This document shows, piece by piece, positions 53,804 to 64,000 of a DNA stretch of 64,000 nt (the stretch's first letter is position 1; each line of letters opens with the position of its first letter). Source of the stretch: Pseudomonas oryzicola. GTDB lineage: Bacteria; Pseudomonadota; Gammaproteobacteria; Pseudomonadales; Pseudomonadaceae. The position numbers were made by a program, and so were the translations under genes. The DNA lies in contig NZ_JABWRZ020000001.1 of assembly GCF_014269185.2 (NCBI RefSeq), positions 3,435,001 to 3,499,000 on the forward strand, given 5' to 3'. The notes under the pieces were generated by a model, which saw nothing but the letters and a program-made list of their open reading frames with translations, searched no databases and was not told where the DNA came from.

Positions 53804-55711
53804 TCAGTTCAAAGCGAACCGTTTCTGCATCAGGCACAGCCCGGCGATTTCCATCAGCAGGTTATCTGCCGAGGCGCGTTGCGCCACGGTCAGCGAAGGC
53901 AGCCTGGCCAGCAGCCCACGAACCTTGACTGGGTCGAAGAACGGAACCTGGCTCAATGCCGGACCGTTCAACACATCGTGGATCATTTCGTAGAGCTTCG
54001 ATTGCGGGCTCTGGGCGGCAGGTGGCGCACGGAAGTACTGTTTTCTACGGTCGTACACCGCCTGTGGCACATACGGCCGCATGGCTTCGCGCAGGGCGTA
54101 CTTTTCGGTGGCCCCACGGACTTTCATCGAAACAGGAAGGCGGCATGCCGCTTCAATCACCTGGTGATCGAGCAGTGGCGGGCGGCCTTCCAGGCTGCCG
54201 GCCATTTCCATGCGATCGCCCAGGGACGTCAGGACCACGTTCGCCAGGCTGGACTTGGCGACCATGTACAGCGAACGGTTAATCGGCTCCCAGCCAGTGA
54301 GCGCTCGCGGGCTCAGGCGCTCATAGAACTGGCGATAGGCATCCACGTCGCGGAAACGCTCACGGAAGTCGTCGCTGTACAGGTGCGCCAGAGGGCCGAA
54401 CAGCGCGGCCTGGGTTTCGAGCCAGGACACACCGTGGCCAAGCTCGTTGTGCACCCAGTCGACGCTGCTGGCACCGCCCGGCAGGTAGCGGTTTTCGCTT
54501 TCATGCAGGCGTTTGGCCAATGTGGCGATGACGGCCATGTCCTGATGCTCATGGTTGTACAACACCATGTCACGGCGGTAATGAGGGTAGCCGCCGAACA
54601 CTTCGTCGGCACCTTCGCCAGTCAGCACGGCACGCATGCCTTGCTTCTGCACGAACTTGCACAGCATGTACTTGGCCACGCTGTGGGCGTTGGCAAATGG
54701 CATTTCCGCATGCCATAGGGCATTCTCGAAGTTGTCGGCCATGTCCGAGGAATCAACCGAGAGTACGTGCAGGTTGGCCCGATTGTGCTGGGCGGCAATC
54801 TCCGCGTAGTGGCGTTCGTCGAACCCTTCGGAGCCTTCGAACGACAGGTGAAAGGCTTCCAGGGAGCGTCCCGTCATCTCCGTGGCGATCCCCAGCATGG
54901 CCGAGGAATCCAGGCCACCGCTCAGGCACACGCCCACGGGGACGTCAGCATGCAGGCGCAGCCGCACGGACTCTTCGATGGTGTTGCGCAGGGACTCGAT
55001 CATCTGGGCTTCGGACTGGTTGCCGGTAGGCGTGTCGGCTGTCGGGAAATCCCAGTCCCAGTACTGTTCGGTCTGCAGACCGCTGCTGTCAGCGATGATC
55101 CAGCAACCCGGTTTCACGCTGCGGATGTTCTTGAACACAGTGCGGTCACGCAGGATGAAGCCGCGGTTGGCGTAGGCCTCATGGTCCCATTGCGCCGGAA
55201 CACCGGCGGCGAGCAAGGCTTTGACTTCAGAGGCGAAATACCAGGCGCCTTCGTGCTCGGTGTAATACAGCGGTTTGACCCCGACGCGGTCGCGCACGGC
55301 AAACAGTTGCTTGCGCAGGCGATCGAAGATCAGAATGGTGAACTCACCGCGCAGTTGCTTGAGGCCGCGCACACCGTGGCGACGGTACAGGTGCATGGCG
55401 ATTTCACTGTCCGACGATGTCTTGAAGCGGCAGCCGACGCTTTCCAGTTCCTGGCGAATGCGTTGGTAGTCGTAGAACTCGCCGTTGACCATCATCACCA
55501 GGTCGCCTTCGTCGGCGACAATTGGTTGAGTTCCGTTCCCCAGGCCGACCAAGCCTAGTCGCACATAACCGAAAGCGGCTTGTCCTTGCGGGTCGAACCA
55601 CTGGCTCGAACTATCCGGGCCGCGGTGATGGATGGCGCGCAGGGCGGCATCGAACATGTTCGGATTGAACACGCGAGGTTGCTTGGAGAAGACGCCAATG
55701 TATCCGCACAT
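53804..55711 (-). CDS. asnB: glutamine-dependent asparagine-synthetase-like amidotransferase
   Basis: A 635-residue two-domain enzyme. The N-terminal class II glutaminase (about 1-190) is intact: Cys2 in MCGYIGVF, Arg in RLGLVG, and MVNGEFYD. The C-terminal synthetase domain has the PP-loop LSGGLDSSAMLG (about 265-276), LTGEGADEVFGGYPHYR and DRMEMAGSLEGRPPLLDH. It could make asparagine or amidate another carboxylate: AsnB-like enzymes are often recruited into natural-product pathways, and the neighbours (exporter, crotonase, amidase) suggest that here. The substrate cannot be told from sequence. It is followed by the EamA gene on the same strand. Confidence 0.9.
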   Translation of the reverse strand: MCGYIGVFSKQPRVFNPNMFDAALRAIHHRGPDSSSQWFDPQGQAAFGYVRLGLVGLGNGTQPIVADEGDLVMMVNGEFYDYQRIRQELESVGCRFKTSSDSEIAMHLYRRHGVRGLKQLRGEFTILIFDRLRKQLFAVRDRVGVKPLYYTEHEGAWYFASEVKALLAAGVPAQWDHEAYANRGFILRDRTVFKNIRSVKPGCWIIADSSGLQTEQYWDWDFPTADTPTGNQSEAQMIESLRNTIEESVRLRLHADVPVGVCLSGGLDSSAMLGIATEMTGRSLEAFHLSFEGSEGFDERHYAEIAAQHNRANLHVLSVDSSDMADNFENALWHAEMPFANAHSVAKYMLCKFVQKQGMRAVLTGEGADEVFGGYPHYRRDMVLYNHEHQDMAVIATLAKRLHESENRYLPGGASSVDWVHNELGHGVSWLETQAALFGPLAHLYSDDFRERFRDVDAYRQFYERLSPRALTGWEPINRSLYMVAKSSLANVVLTSLGDRMEMAGSLEGRPPLLDHQVIEAACRLPVSMKVRGATEKYALREAMRPYVPQAVYDRRKQYFRAPPAAQSPQSKLYEMIHDVLNGPALSQVPFFDPVKVRGLLARLPSLTVAQRASADNLLMEIAGLCLMQKRFALN

Positions 55712-56081
55712 ATGAATTACTCTATGGGTGTTTTAGCCCGCTAAAAACGCTTGTTATTTAAACGGCAGCGGTAATTTTTTTAATAAAGCATGGGTTGCCG
55801 AGTTTGTCGGTGCTCGGCGGGACCTTGACCGAACTGGGAGCTCCGGCATGGCGGAGTAATCTGCCTCACCGGTGTCGATGAAGTGCGTGAGCAATGCCCG
55901 GGGCGGGTCGCCATACAGCCCGACAAGTTGCGACAGATTGATTCGCCAGGCGGCTATTTCCCGCATCGGGAATATAGGCTTCGTTGAATACTATGCTGAA
56001 ACATCGCTCACCAATTACAGTTGTTATTTCATAGCCTTCCACAGGCTTGCCGAGCCCCTCGGCAACTATCGCATCAGGAAG
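55712..56081. other. intergenic region between the amidotransferase and crotonase genes
   Basis: 370 bp, AT-rich at both ends (55735-55790 and 55975-56040). It holds one small minus-strand open frame (55754-55966) and a TTCCCG-CAT-CGGGAA inverted repeat (55958-55972). No other gene is convincing. Confidence 0.5.
55754..55966 (-). CDS. small open frame upstream of the amidotransferase gene
   Basis: A 70-residue open frame on the amidotransferase strand, 42 bp before it. The product starts with a helical stretch (MREIAAWRINLSQLVGLYG) and ends basic (HALLKKLPLPFK). It has no signal peptide, no known motif and no good ribosome site; a stop lies eight codons before the ATG. It might be a small protein, a degraded gene end or chance. 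Kept because its position next to the amidotransferase makes it worth testing. Confidence 0.3.
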   Translation of the reverse strand: MREIAAWRINLSQLVGLYGDPPRALLTHFIDTGEADYSAMPELPVRSRSRRAPTNSATHALLKKLPLPFK

Positions 56082-56867
56082 TTACGAGGCAGGCGCGATC
56101 TGGATCTTGTTGTTCTTGCGGTCGAGGAAGTCTGCTAGACGATCCTGGGTGCGGGCATCGGACGACACCACCGCGGCAATCAGTGCCTCGGTGACCAGAC
56201 CATCCTGTTGGCTCTGATCGACAATTCTTGGCAACACGTGGGTGACTGCGTAATTGGTCATGGGCAGATTGCTGGCCACCTTGTTCGCCAGTTCGATGGC
56301 TTTTTCCAACGCCTGCCCGGTGGGCACCAGGTATTGGGCGATGCCGCGTTCATAGCTTTCCTGGGCATACAAAGTGCGCCCCGTGAGCATCATGTCGGTC
56401 ATCAGGGCGACACCGGCAATCCGCGGGAAGCGCACTGAGGCACCCACTCCCACGTACAACCCGCGCATGCCCTCAGGCAATGAGAAGAACGCGCTGTCAT
56501 CCACTACGCGCAGGCTGCAAGCCGTGGCGATTTCCAGCCCGCCGCCGATGGCCGCGCCTGAAATGGCCGCGATCACGGGGACCTTACCGAATTGAATCAG
56601 GTCGAACGTCGCATGCCATTGGCGGAAGGAGTGCACACTATCGATGACCGACAGATCACGGATTTCCGACAGATCCAGGCCGGTGCAGAAGTGCTGGCTG
56701 GTACTGTAGAGCACCGCAGCCCCTACGCCTTCAGGAATGTTGGAGAAGGTTTCACGCAACTCGTGCATGACCTCCAGAGACATCGCGTTACGTTTTTGTG
56801 GCCGATTCAGGCCCACCAACAAGACAGCGCCTTCTACTCTGACATCCAAGTATCTGTTGACACTCAT
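56082..56867 (-). CDS. crotonase-family enoyl-CoA hydratase/isomerase
   Basis: A 261-residue crotonase-fold enzyme. The oxyanion-hole segments are HFCTGLDLSEI (about 60-70) and AISGAAIGGGLEIATA (about 105-120), and a candidate acid is in FSLPEGMRGLYVGVGASVRF (about 134-153). The substrate is an acyl-CoA of unknown type. It is divergent from the AraC gene by 107 bp and upstream of the amidotransferase on the same strand, so it may act on a precursor of the same product. Confidence 0.88.
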   Translation of the reverse strand: MSVNRYLDVRVEGAVLLVGLNRPQKRNAMSLEVMHELRETFSNIPEGVGAAVLYSTSQHFCTGLDLSEIRDLSVIDSVHSFRQWHATFDLIQFGKVPVIAAISGAAIGGGLEIATACSLRVVDDSAFFSLPEGMRGLYVGVGASVRFPRIAGVALMTDMMLTGRTLYAQESYERGIAQYLVPTGQALEKAIELANKVASNLPMTNYAVTHVLPRIVDQSQQDGLVTEALIAAVVSSDARTQDRLADFLDRKNNKIQIAPAS

Positions 56868-56973
56868 TTTCCGAAATTCCCTTCGAATAGTCCCAACTTT
56901 GGGAGTGCGGATTCTACGAGTGGGCTATATGGTCCGCTTGTTAAAGCAGGTCTATTTTTGGCAAAATTGGGCC

Positions 56974-57771
56974 ATGAACTCCAAACTGCCACTAGACCCC
57001 TATCAGCACGGCAGCCCCGAAGCCGTGGTGAGCCTGCGCGAGTACCCGTCAGGTACCGTCTTTGCGCGGCATACCCATAATCGCGGGCAATTCGCCTATG
57101 CTGCGACCGGGGCGATGAAGATGTTCACCGACCTGGGAAACTGGGTCGTTCCACCTCAACGGGCCCTGTGGGTTCCGGCCGGGGTGCCCCACGAGATGCA
57201 CATGCGTGGCGACGTGACCATGCTCAACACCTATCTGGATGCCGGCGCCGCCAACCGTGCCGGTTTGCCTGAGCACTGCCAGGTGTTCGGTGTCTCGCCG
57301 CTGCTGCGGCATTTGTTCGAAGCCGCGCTGGCGATCGATCCGAGCGAAGCCGTGACGCTACGCAACCAGTGTGTGCTGACGCTGCTGGTAGATGAAATCA
57401 GTGCCATGCCGCAGCTTCCGCTGAGCGCGCCACTGCCCTCGGAACCACGGTTGGCCCGTTCGTGCCAGCGGTTTCTCGACGCACCGACACAGAAAATCTC
57501 CATCAGTGAAATGGCCAACTGGTCGAGCATGAGTCGGCGCACCTTCACGCGGAATTTCCGCGAAGAGACTGGCATGAGTTTCGTGTCATGGCGTCAGCAG
57601 GTGTGCCTGCTCGAGGCGACATCGCGGCTGAGCAACGGTTCATCGATCACCGAAGTGGCGATCGATCTGGGGTATAGCAGCCCGAGTGCGTTCACCTCGG
57701 TATTTCGCCGCAACCTCGGCGATTCGCCGGGGCGTTACCTAGCCAAGTCAAAGGGGGCCTCGATGTTCTGA
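56974..57771 (+). CDS. AraC-family transcriptional regulator
   Basis: A 265-residue regulator. The N-terminal cupin sensor (about 15-100) has EYPSGTVFARHTHNRGQFAYAATGAMKMFT and VPPQRALWVPAGVPHEM; the C-terminal AraC HTH pair (about 165-262) has ISEMANWSSMSRRTFTRNFREETGMSFVSWRQQ and ITEVAIDLGYSSPSAFTSVFRRNLGDSPGRY. It lies between the divergent crotonase gene and the amidase that follows by 76 bp, and is the likely regulator of the cluster. The ligand is unknown. Confidence 0.9.
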   Translation: MNSKLPLDPYQHGSPEAVVSLREYPSGTVFARHTHNRGQFAYAATGAMKMFTDLGNWVVPPQRALWVPAGVPHEMHMRGDVTMLNTYLDAGAANRAGLPEHCQVFGVSPLLRHLFEAALAIDPSEAVTLRNQCVLTLLVDEISAMPQLPLSAPLPSEPRLARSCQRFLDAPTQKISISEMANWSSMSRRTFTRNFREETGMSFVSWRQQVCLLEATSRLSNGSSITEVAIDLGYSSPSAFTSVFRRNLGDSPGRYLAKSKGASMF

Positions 57772-57847
57772 GTGGTTCATCGAAGACCGGAAGGTGTTGC
57801 CAAAGGGCGGCGCACTGTTCAGGGATTTCTCAAGGGAATGGGTCAGC

Positions 57848-59215
57848 ATGAAAACGATGAGCGAGACAATTGAAGCCTTGGCGCAGGGCGCGACCAACGC
57901 TCTGCAACTGGTTCGTGCGGCGCTGCGCAAGAATGAGGAGACTGAGCATGTGTTCACCTCCCTGCTTGAGACCCCAGCCCTTTCAGCGGCGCAGGCATCC
58001 CTGGCGCGTTGGCGGCAGGGCCGGCCGCTGAGTGTTGTGGATGGCATTCCACTGGCGGTGAAGGACCTCGTCGATGTGGCCGGCAGCCGTACCACGGCCG
58101 GCTCCATTACCCGCGACGAGCTGGCGCCTGCGACCCGGGATGCTCCGGTCGTCGCCCGACTGCGCGCCGCAGGCATGGTCCTGCTCGGCAAGACCAACCT
58201 CAGCGAGTTTGCCTATTCGGGCCTAGGGCTGAACCCGCATTACGGTACGCCTACGGCAGACTTCAAGCAGGTCGAGACGCGGGCGCCCGGCGGGTCTTCG
58301 TCCGGGTCGGCGATTGCGGTGCAACGCGGTATTGTCTGCGTGGCCATCGGCACCGACACGGCCGGCTCGATTCGGGTTCCTGCCGCGTTCAATGGCCTGG
58401 TTGGGTTCAAGGGCTCCAGCGGGCGATACGATATGACCGGGATTCATCCGCTGGCGATGACTTTCGACAGCCTCGGCTGTTTTGCCCACAGCGTGCAGGA
58501 CTGCATGACGCTGGATCGCCTGATGCGCGGCGCGCCTGAATCCGACGATGACCCGGTCGACCTCAACGGTGTCCTTTTTGTGGTAGAGACCCGGATAATC
58601 CAGGACCCAGAACTCCAGCCCGCGGTCCGCGCGAATTTCCACGCCGTCGTGGACCGCCTCGAACGCGCCGGGGCACAACTGCAATACCGTGAACTGGCCG
58701 CGGTCAGCCGCACTCGCGAAATTATCAAGCGCCTGGGCTGGCTAGGGGCGATAGAGGCCTGGCGTTTGCTGGGGAGCATTGTCGAGAGCCCGCAGGGAGC
58801 ACTTCTGGATCGTCGTGTACGCAAGCGTCTGCTGGCCTCCAAGGCACTGCCCGCCAGCACTGAAAGCGAGCTTCGTCGCGTGCGGGAGGAGTTGATGCAC
58901 GACATTCGGGAAGAACTCGACGGCGCCGTTTTACTGATGCCCACTGTCAAGCATGTCGCTCCACCCCTAGCCGCGCTGGAAGCGGATGATGAGCTGTTCG
59001 CCACGACGAACCTGCAAACCCTGGCCTACACCATGATCGGCAGTTTTCTCGACATGCCAGGCGTGGCCATTCCCAGCGGAAGCGACCCGCAGGGGCTGCC
59101 GACTTCGATCCTGATCTCCGCTCCCCAGGGCCAGGACGATGAGGTACTGCGTGTCGGGCTGGCTGTCGAGAAATTGACTGGAACGCAATCAACCAAGCCT
59201 TTTTCGTCGCTCTGA
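57848..59215 (+). CDS. amidase-signature family hydrolase
   Basis: A 455-residue amidase with the Ser-cisSer-Lys triad visible: Lys72 in GIPLAVKDLVD, the glycine-serine motif RAPGGSSSGSAIAV (about 150-163), and the nucleophile in TDTAGSIRVPAAF (about 175-190). It hydrolyses an amide of unknown nature. The ATG at 57848 is used; 57857 is also in frame. It follows the AraC gene on the same strand. With an amide-forming enzyme next door, it may process, recycle or detoxify the same product. Confidence 0.88.
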   Translation: MKTMSETIEALAQGATNALQLVRAALRKNEETEHVFTSLLETPALSAAQASLARWRQGRPLSVVDGIPLAVKDLVDVAGSRTTAGSITRDELAPATRDAPVVARLRAAGMVLLGKTNLSEFAYSGLGLNPHYGTPTADFKQVETRAPGGSSSGSAIAVQRGIVCVAIGTDTAGSIRVPAAFNGLVGFKGSSGRYDMTGIHPLAMTFDSLGCFAHSVQDCMTLDRLMRGAPESDDDPVDLNGVLFVVETRIIQDPELQPAVRANFHAVVDRLERAGAQLQYRELAAVSRTREIIKRLGWLGAIEAWRLLGSIVESPQGALLDRRVRKRLLASKALPASTESELRRVREELMHDIREELDGAVLLMPTVKHVAPPLAALEADDELFATTNLQTLAYTMIGSFLDMPGVAIPSGSDPQGLPTSILISAPQGQDDEVLRVGLAVEKLTGTQSTKPFSSL

Positions 59216-59319
59216 ATCAGATGCTTGTCAGACCATGCTTCCAGGCACAACAGGTTGCCAATGAACAGAAGGCTCTCAGGGCATTGTGACCGGTCTTTCA
59301 ATCAATAACAGGCAAAAAA

Positions 59320-59823
59320 ATGGCTACCAATCTCATTACTGAAGCTGGCTATCAGTCCTTGAAGGATGAACTAGATTGGCTCTGGCGCGAAGAGCGGCCG
59401 GAGATCACCAGAAAAGTAACCTGGGCCGCATCTTTGGGCGACAGAAGTGAAAATGCTGACTACCAGTACAATAAAAAGAGGCTAAGGGAAATAGACCGGC
59501 GCGTAAGATACCTCCGTAAGCGTATCGAAGATCTTCGGGTAGTTCCTTATTCTCCTACTCAGGAAGGCAAGGTATTTTTTGGGGCCTGGGTAACTATTAT
59601 CAACGAGGAAGACACCAGCAAGAAATTCCGCATTGTAGGTGCTGATGAGATTTACGACAGGAAGGACTTTATCTCAATCGACTCCCCGATGGCACGCGCA
59701 TGCATTGGTAAGTGTGCAGGTGATGAGATTGTTGTACGGACTCCCACTGGCGATGCCTACTGGGAAGTCACCGAAATTGAATACAGTGAGGCGGAAGACG
59801 CACCCCGGTTCATCAAACCCTGA
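59320..59823 (+). CDS. greB: transcription elongation factor GreB
   Basis: A 167-residue factor that rescues backtracked RNA polymerase by stimulating transcript cleavage. It has the N-terminal coiled coil with the acidic tip (SLGDRSENADYQYNKKRLREIDRRVRYLRKRI, about 39-70) and the C-terminal FKBP-like domain (DSPMARACIGKCAGDEIVVRTPTGD). The codon use is unlike its neighbours, with many AGA/AGG/ATA/CTA codons and clearly lower GC, so this copy may have been acquired along with the accessory region before it. Confidence 0.93.
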   Translation: MATNLITEAGYQSLKDELDWLWREERPEITRKVTWAASLGDRSENADYQYNKKRLREIDRRVRYLRKRIEDLRVVPYSPTQEGKVFFGAWVTIINEEDTSKKFRIVGADEIYDRKDFISIDSPMARACIGKCAGDEIVVRTPTGDAYWEVTEIEYSEAEDAPRFIKP

Positions 59824-59885
59824 GGTGCCTCCAGATCAGCCACCACCCTGTCAAGCACAGCTGCAGTGATGGCGACAATGAATAG

Positions 59886-60194
59886 TCAGCGTCGGGTAAT
59901 CAGGCCTTGGCGCGCGATGCGGGTGAGATGACCGATGACTTCGGCGGCTTCGTCCGGCACCGGGGCCTGGATGACGGCCAGGTCGAAACGGTCATCGCCA
60001 TACTGCGCGAGGTGGCAACCGGTATCGGCGAACTGGATCAGGAAGGCACGCGCCTGCCCCTTGCGCCGGGACAGACCTTCGAGATGACGTAAAAGAGTGG
60101 GCTGATGCTGGCCGCCGAGCAGGATGCGCGGTGTGCGGGACGCCTGGCTGGCAGGCAAAGGGCTCAAACAGACACTGGTACGTGGGCAACTCAT
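59886..60194 (-). CDS. small soluble protein of unknown function
   Basis: A 102-residue protein I do not recognise. It has a mixed alpha/beta pattern (TPRILLGGQHQPTLLRHLEGLSRRKGQARAFLIQFADTG, then DDRFDLAVIQAPVPDEAAEVIGHLTRIARQGLI). There is no signal peptide or TM segment. GGAG precedes ATG 60194. It lies downstream of doxX on the same strand, separated from it by a long hairpin. Confidence 0.6.
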   Translation of the reverse strand: MSCPRTSVCLSPLPASQASRTPRILLGGQHQPTLLRHLEGLSRRKGQARAFLIQFADTGCHLAQYGDDRFDLAVIQAPVPDEAAEVIGHLTRIARQGLITRR

Positions 60195-60357
60195 GGAGCT
60201 TCTCTCCGCCTCGCGAATCCCGCTGGGCAGCGGTGGGAGGCGTCACCGAACCAGCGCTTTAGCGGTATTTCGGATGACCCGGTGGGGCTGTCCCGCGCCC
60301 CGCAAGTAGCTGTTTAAATCGGCGCAAGCGGTATGCTAGAGCGACGAGCCGCAAGTT

Positions 60358-60412
60358 GCAAGCCGCAAGCAACAGCAGGCCAATCGTCGGCCTGCTGTTG
60401 CCTGCGGCTTGC
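60358..60412 (-). terminator. large hairpin terminator after doxX
   Basis: GCAAGCCGCAAGCAACAGCAGGCC (60358-60381) pairs with GGCCTGCTGTTGCCTGCGGCTTGC (60389-60412), nearly perfect over 24 bases. It is just beyond the doxX stop at 60427. No long T tract; it resembles a REP-type hairpin. Confidence 0.7.
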
Positions 60413-60426
60413 GGCGCTGCGGCAGG

Positions 60427-60864
60427 TTACCGAGCGATCAGGCGGTCCAGCGAGAAGCGGCCAGCGCCTTCGATCAGCACCGCGACGGTGCCGGCCAGCA
60501 ATGCCAGGGCAAACTCATAGCCGTTGTTGGACATGAACAGGCCATTACCGATGTGCACCGAGAAGATCGCCACCACCAGGGTCACGGTCAGCGCCAGGGC
60601 TGCCGGGCGGGCCAGCAGGCCAATCACCAGGGCCAGGCCGCCGAAGAACTCGGCACTACCGGAGAGCAAGGCCATCAGGTAACCCGGGGCCAGGCCAATG
60701 CTTTCCATCCACTGGCCAGTGCCCTCCAGGCCATAGCCGCCGAACAGGCCAAACAGTTTCTGCGCACCGTGCGCCATGAAGATGATGCCGACCAGGATGC
60801 GGATGATGCTGAGGCCTGCACCGGCACGGGTGGAGAACAGAGCGTTGAGGGTGATGTTGTTCAT
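60427..60864 (-). CDS. DoxX-family membrane protein
   Basis: A 145-residue inner-membrane protein with four TM helices. Family motifs are IRILVGIIFMAHGAQKLFGLFGG near the start and GSAEFFGGLALVIGLLARPAAL. DoxX proteins have been linked to redox or sulfur stress, but no role is established here. The ATG at 60864 has a weak AAGGA upstream. It is divergent from nothing and stands alone with its own terminator. Confidence 0.9.
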   Translation of the reverse strand: MNNITLNALFSTRAGAGLSIIRILVGIIFMAHGAQKLFGLFGGYGLEGTGQWMESIGLAPGYLMALLSGSAEFFGGLALVIGLLARPAALALTVTLVVAIFSVHIGNGLFMSNNGYEFALALLAGTVAVLIEGAGRFSLDRLIAR

Positions 60865-60976
60865 GTCGAAGCGTCCTTGAAAATGGGAAGTTGCGTTGGG
60901 ATGGCGCCATCATAATCAGTTATACAAATATGAAAACCGCAAAAAACCCAACATAACAATCGACAAAATCGATTTG

Positions 60977-63337
<2,361 letters not shown>

Positions 63338-63361
63338 CGCGACAAGGGCGGCTGAAGTTTC

Positions 63362-63375
63362 TTGATACACATCAA
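63362..63375 (+). promoter_or_regulatory. perfect Anr/FNR box upstream of the chemoreceptor gene
   Basis: TTGATACACATCAA matches the TTGAT-N4-ATCAA consensus exactly. Its centre is about 30 bp before a CACAAT -10-like hexamer (63398-63403), the spacing of a class II activated promoter, and about 85 bp before the chemoreceptor ATG. It suggests induction at low oxygen. Confidence 0.7.
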
Positions 63376-63453
63376 CAACGGGCCTGGCTGGCGCGGGCAC
63401 AATGATGGCACCTTGCCAATATTGTTTCCGCTCAACTCAGAGAAGACCTGCCC

Positions 63454-64000
63454 ATGGGTGCCTGGCTTAGCAATGTTTCCTTGAAGTACAAGTTCTGGGC
63501 CGTCAACGCGGTGGCCTTTGTCACGACCCTGCTGCTGGTGCTCTATGCCGTGCACCTCGAGCAGCGTGCCCGCGCCGAAGCAGCGCAGGCCCAGGCCGCT
63601 GCCCAAGCGCAACTGCTGGCCGGCTGGCCAGCGGGGCAGCCGCTGCCGCACCCGGCCAACGTCATCAGCTGGTCGGCCGGACAAACACCTACCTTTGCCG
63701 GCCAGCCCCTCGATAGCCTGCGCAACGCCCAGGGCTGGGTCGAACTGCCAAGCGCCTGGCTTCTCGGCGACAACCCGTTGCGCGGCGCGCAGGTGTTGCG
63801 TCGCGGCGATCAACAAGTGGCGGTACTGGCCCAGTCGCCAAGCCTGCGCCAGGTATTCTTCGACCGTTTCAGCAATTACGCGGTGTGTGTGCTGATCCTG
63901 ATGCTGGCCATGCTGGGTGCTTCGCAACTGCTGATCCGCTTCCTGCTCAGCCAGCTCAACACCCTCAAGGACGTCATGCTGCACGTGGAAAAAACTGGCG
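63454..64000 (+). CDS. methyl-accepting chemotaxis protein, 5' part (partial)
   Basis: The first 182 residues of a chemoreceptor that runs off the right edge. It has a short cytoplasmic start, TM1 at about residues 13-31 (AVNAVAFVTTLLLVLYAVHL), a small periplasmic domain of roughly 95 residues and TM2 at about 139-160. The beginning of a HAMP region (LSQLNTLKDVMLHVEKTG) follows. No signalling domain is in view, so a kinase or cyclase cannot be fully excluded. A perfect Anr box lies upstream, suggesting oxygen-linked expression. Confidence 0.75.
   Translation, partial: MGAWLSNVSLKYKFWAVNAVAFVTTLLLVLYAVHLEQRARAEAAQAQAAAQAQLLAGWPAGQPLPHPANVISWSAGQTPTFAGQPLDSLRNAQGWVELPSAWLLGDNPLRGAQVLRRGDQQVAVLAQSPSLRQVFFDRFSNYAVCVLILMLAMLGASQLLIRFLLSQLNTLKDVMLHVEKTG

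Noticed and set aside
53804..55711. Lasso-peptide cyclase reading of the asparagine-synthetase-like gene
   Set aside because: The glutaminase domain is complete with Cys2, and no leader peptidase or recognisable precursor is adjacent, so a glutamine-dependent amidotransferase fits better.

Overview
The window looks like the chromosome of a Pseudomonas of the putida group. It is GC-rich and carries a Pseudomonas-type prp operon (GntR regulator plus acnD/prpF), an oprI lipoprotein gene, cysB next to an APS-type cysH, a chromosomal bacteriophytochrome, and REP-like inverted repeats with GCTCCCACAGG cores between genes. The species call is inference from gene content and order; no rRNA is present. 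I see no CRISPR array, insertion sequence or prophage.

Layout. 1-6560: the tail of an unknown gene, then a minus-strand Csu-type (spore coat U) chaperone-usher pilus operon of four subunits, chaperone, usher and two-domain tip adhesin. 6825-11955: a divergent light-sensing module of bacteriophytochrome kinase, Rcp1-like single-domain response regulator and hybrid kinase. 12078-14324: tRNA-Gln, a YdcH-like small protein, a DUF1810 protein and a ZapE-type ATPase. 14376-18440: propionyl-CoA synthetase prpE, a divergent LysR regulator, and an HPP-CBS membrane protein. 18704-21311: a two-component system with two PepSY proteins in one overlapping operon. 21495-24831: patatin-like hydrolase, queD, an internally duplicated unknown protein and a DUF1289 protein.

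25238-36460 is a propionate and C4-C6 acid block: acnB, then the convergent methylcitrate-cycle operon prpR-prpB-prpC-acnD-prpF-prpD. Together with prpE (activation of propionate) it converts propionyl-CoA plus oxaloacetate to pyruvate plus succinate. Hairpins and REP repeats separate its distal genes, and a perfect 12-bp palindrome lies upstream of prpR. 36813-39870 holds a conserved trio (retropepsin-like protein, seven-TM transglutaminase-like protein, RimK-like ATP-grasp ligase). 40082-46564 is mostly core metabolism: pabB, cysH, cysB, a universal stress protein, a PanE-like reductase, DAHP synthase and a small acetyltransferase.

47073-52701: oprI, a LysM-L,D-transpeptidase that could anchor it to peptidoglycan, tesA, and the ybbA/ybbP ABC pair. 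52842-59823 looks accessory: an EamA exporter, a glutamine-dependent asparagine-synthetase-like amidotransferase, a 70-codon small ORF, a crotonase, an AraC regulator, an amidase, and a greB whose codon use is clearly AT-richer than its neighbours. This is the best candidate in the window for an undescribed small-molecule system, but its product cannot be read from sequence. 59886-64000 has a small unknown protein, DoxX, an MltF-like lytic transglycosylase, TatD and the start of a chemoreceptor preceded by a perfect Anr/FNR box.
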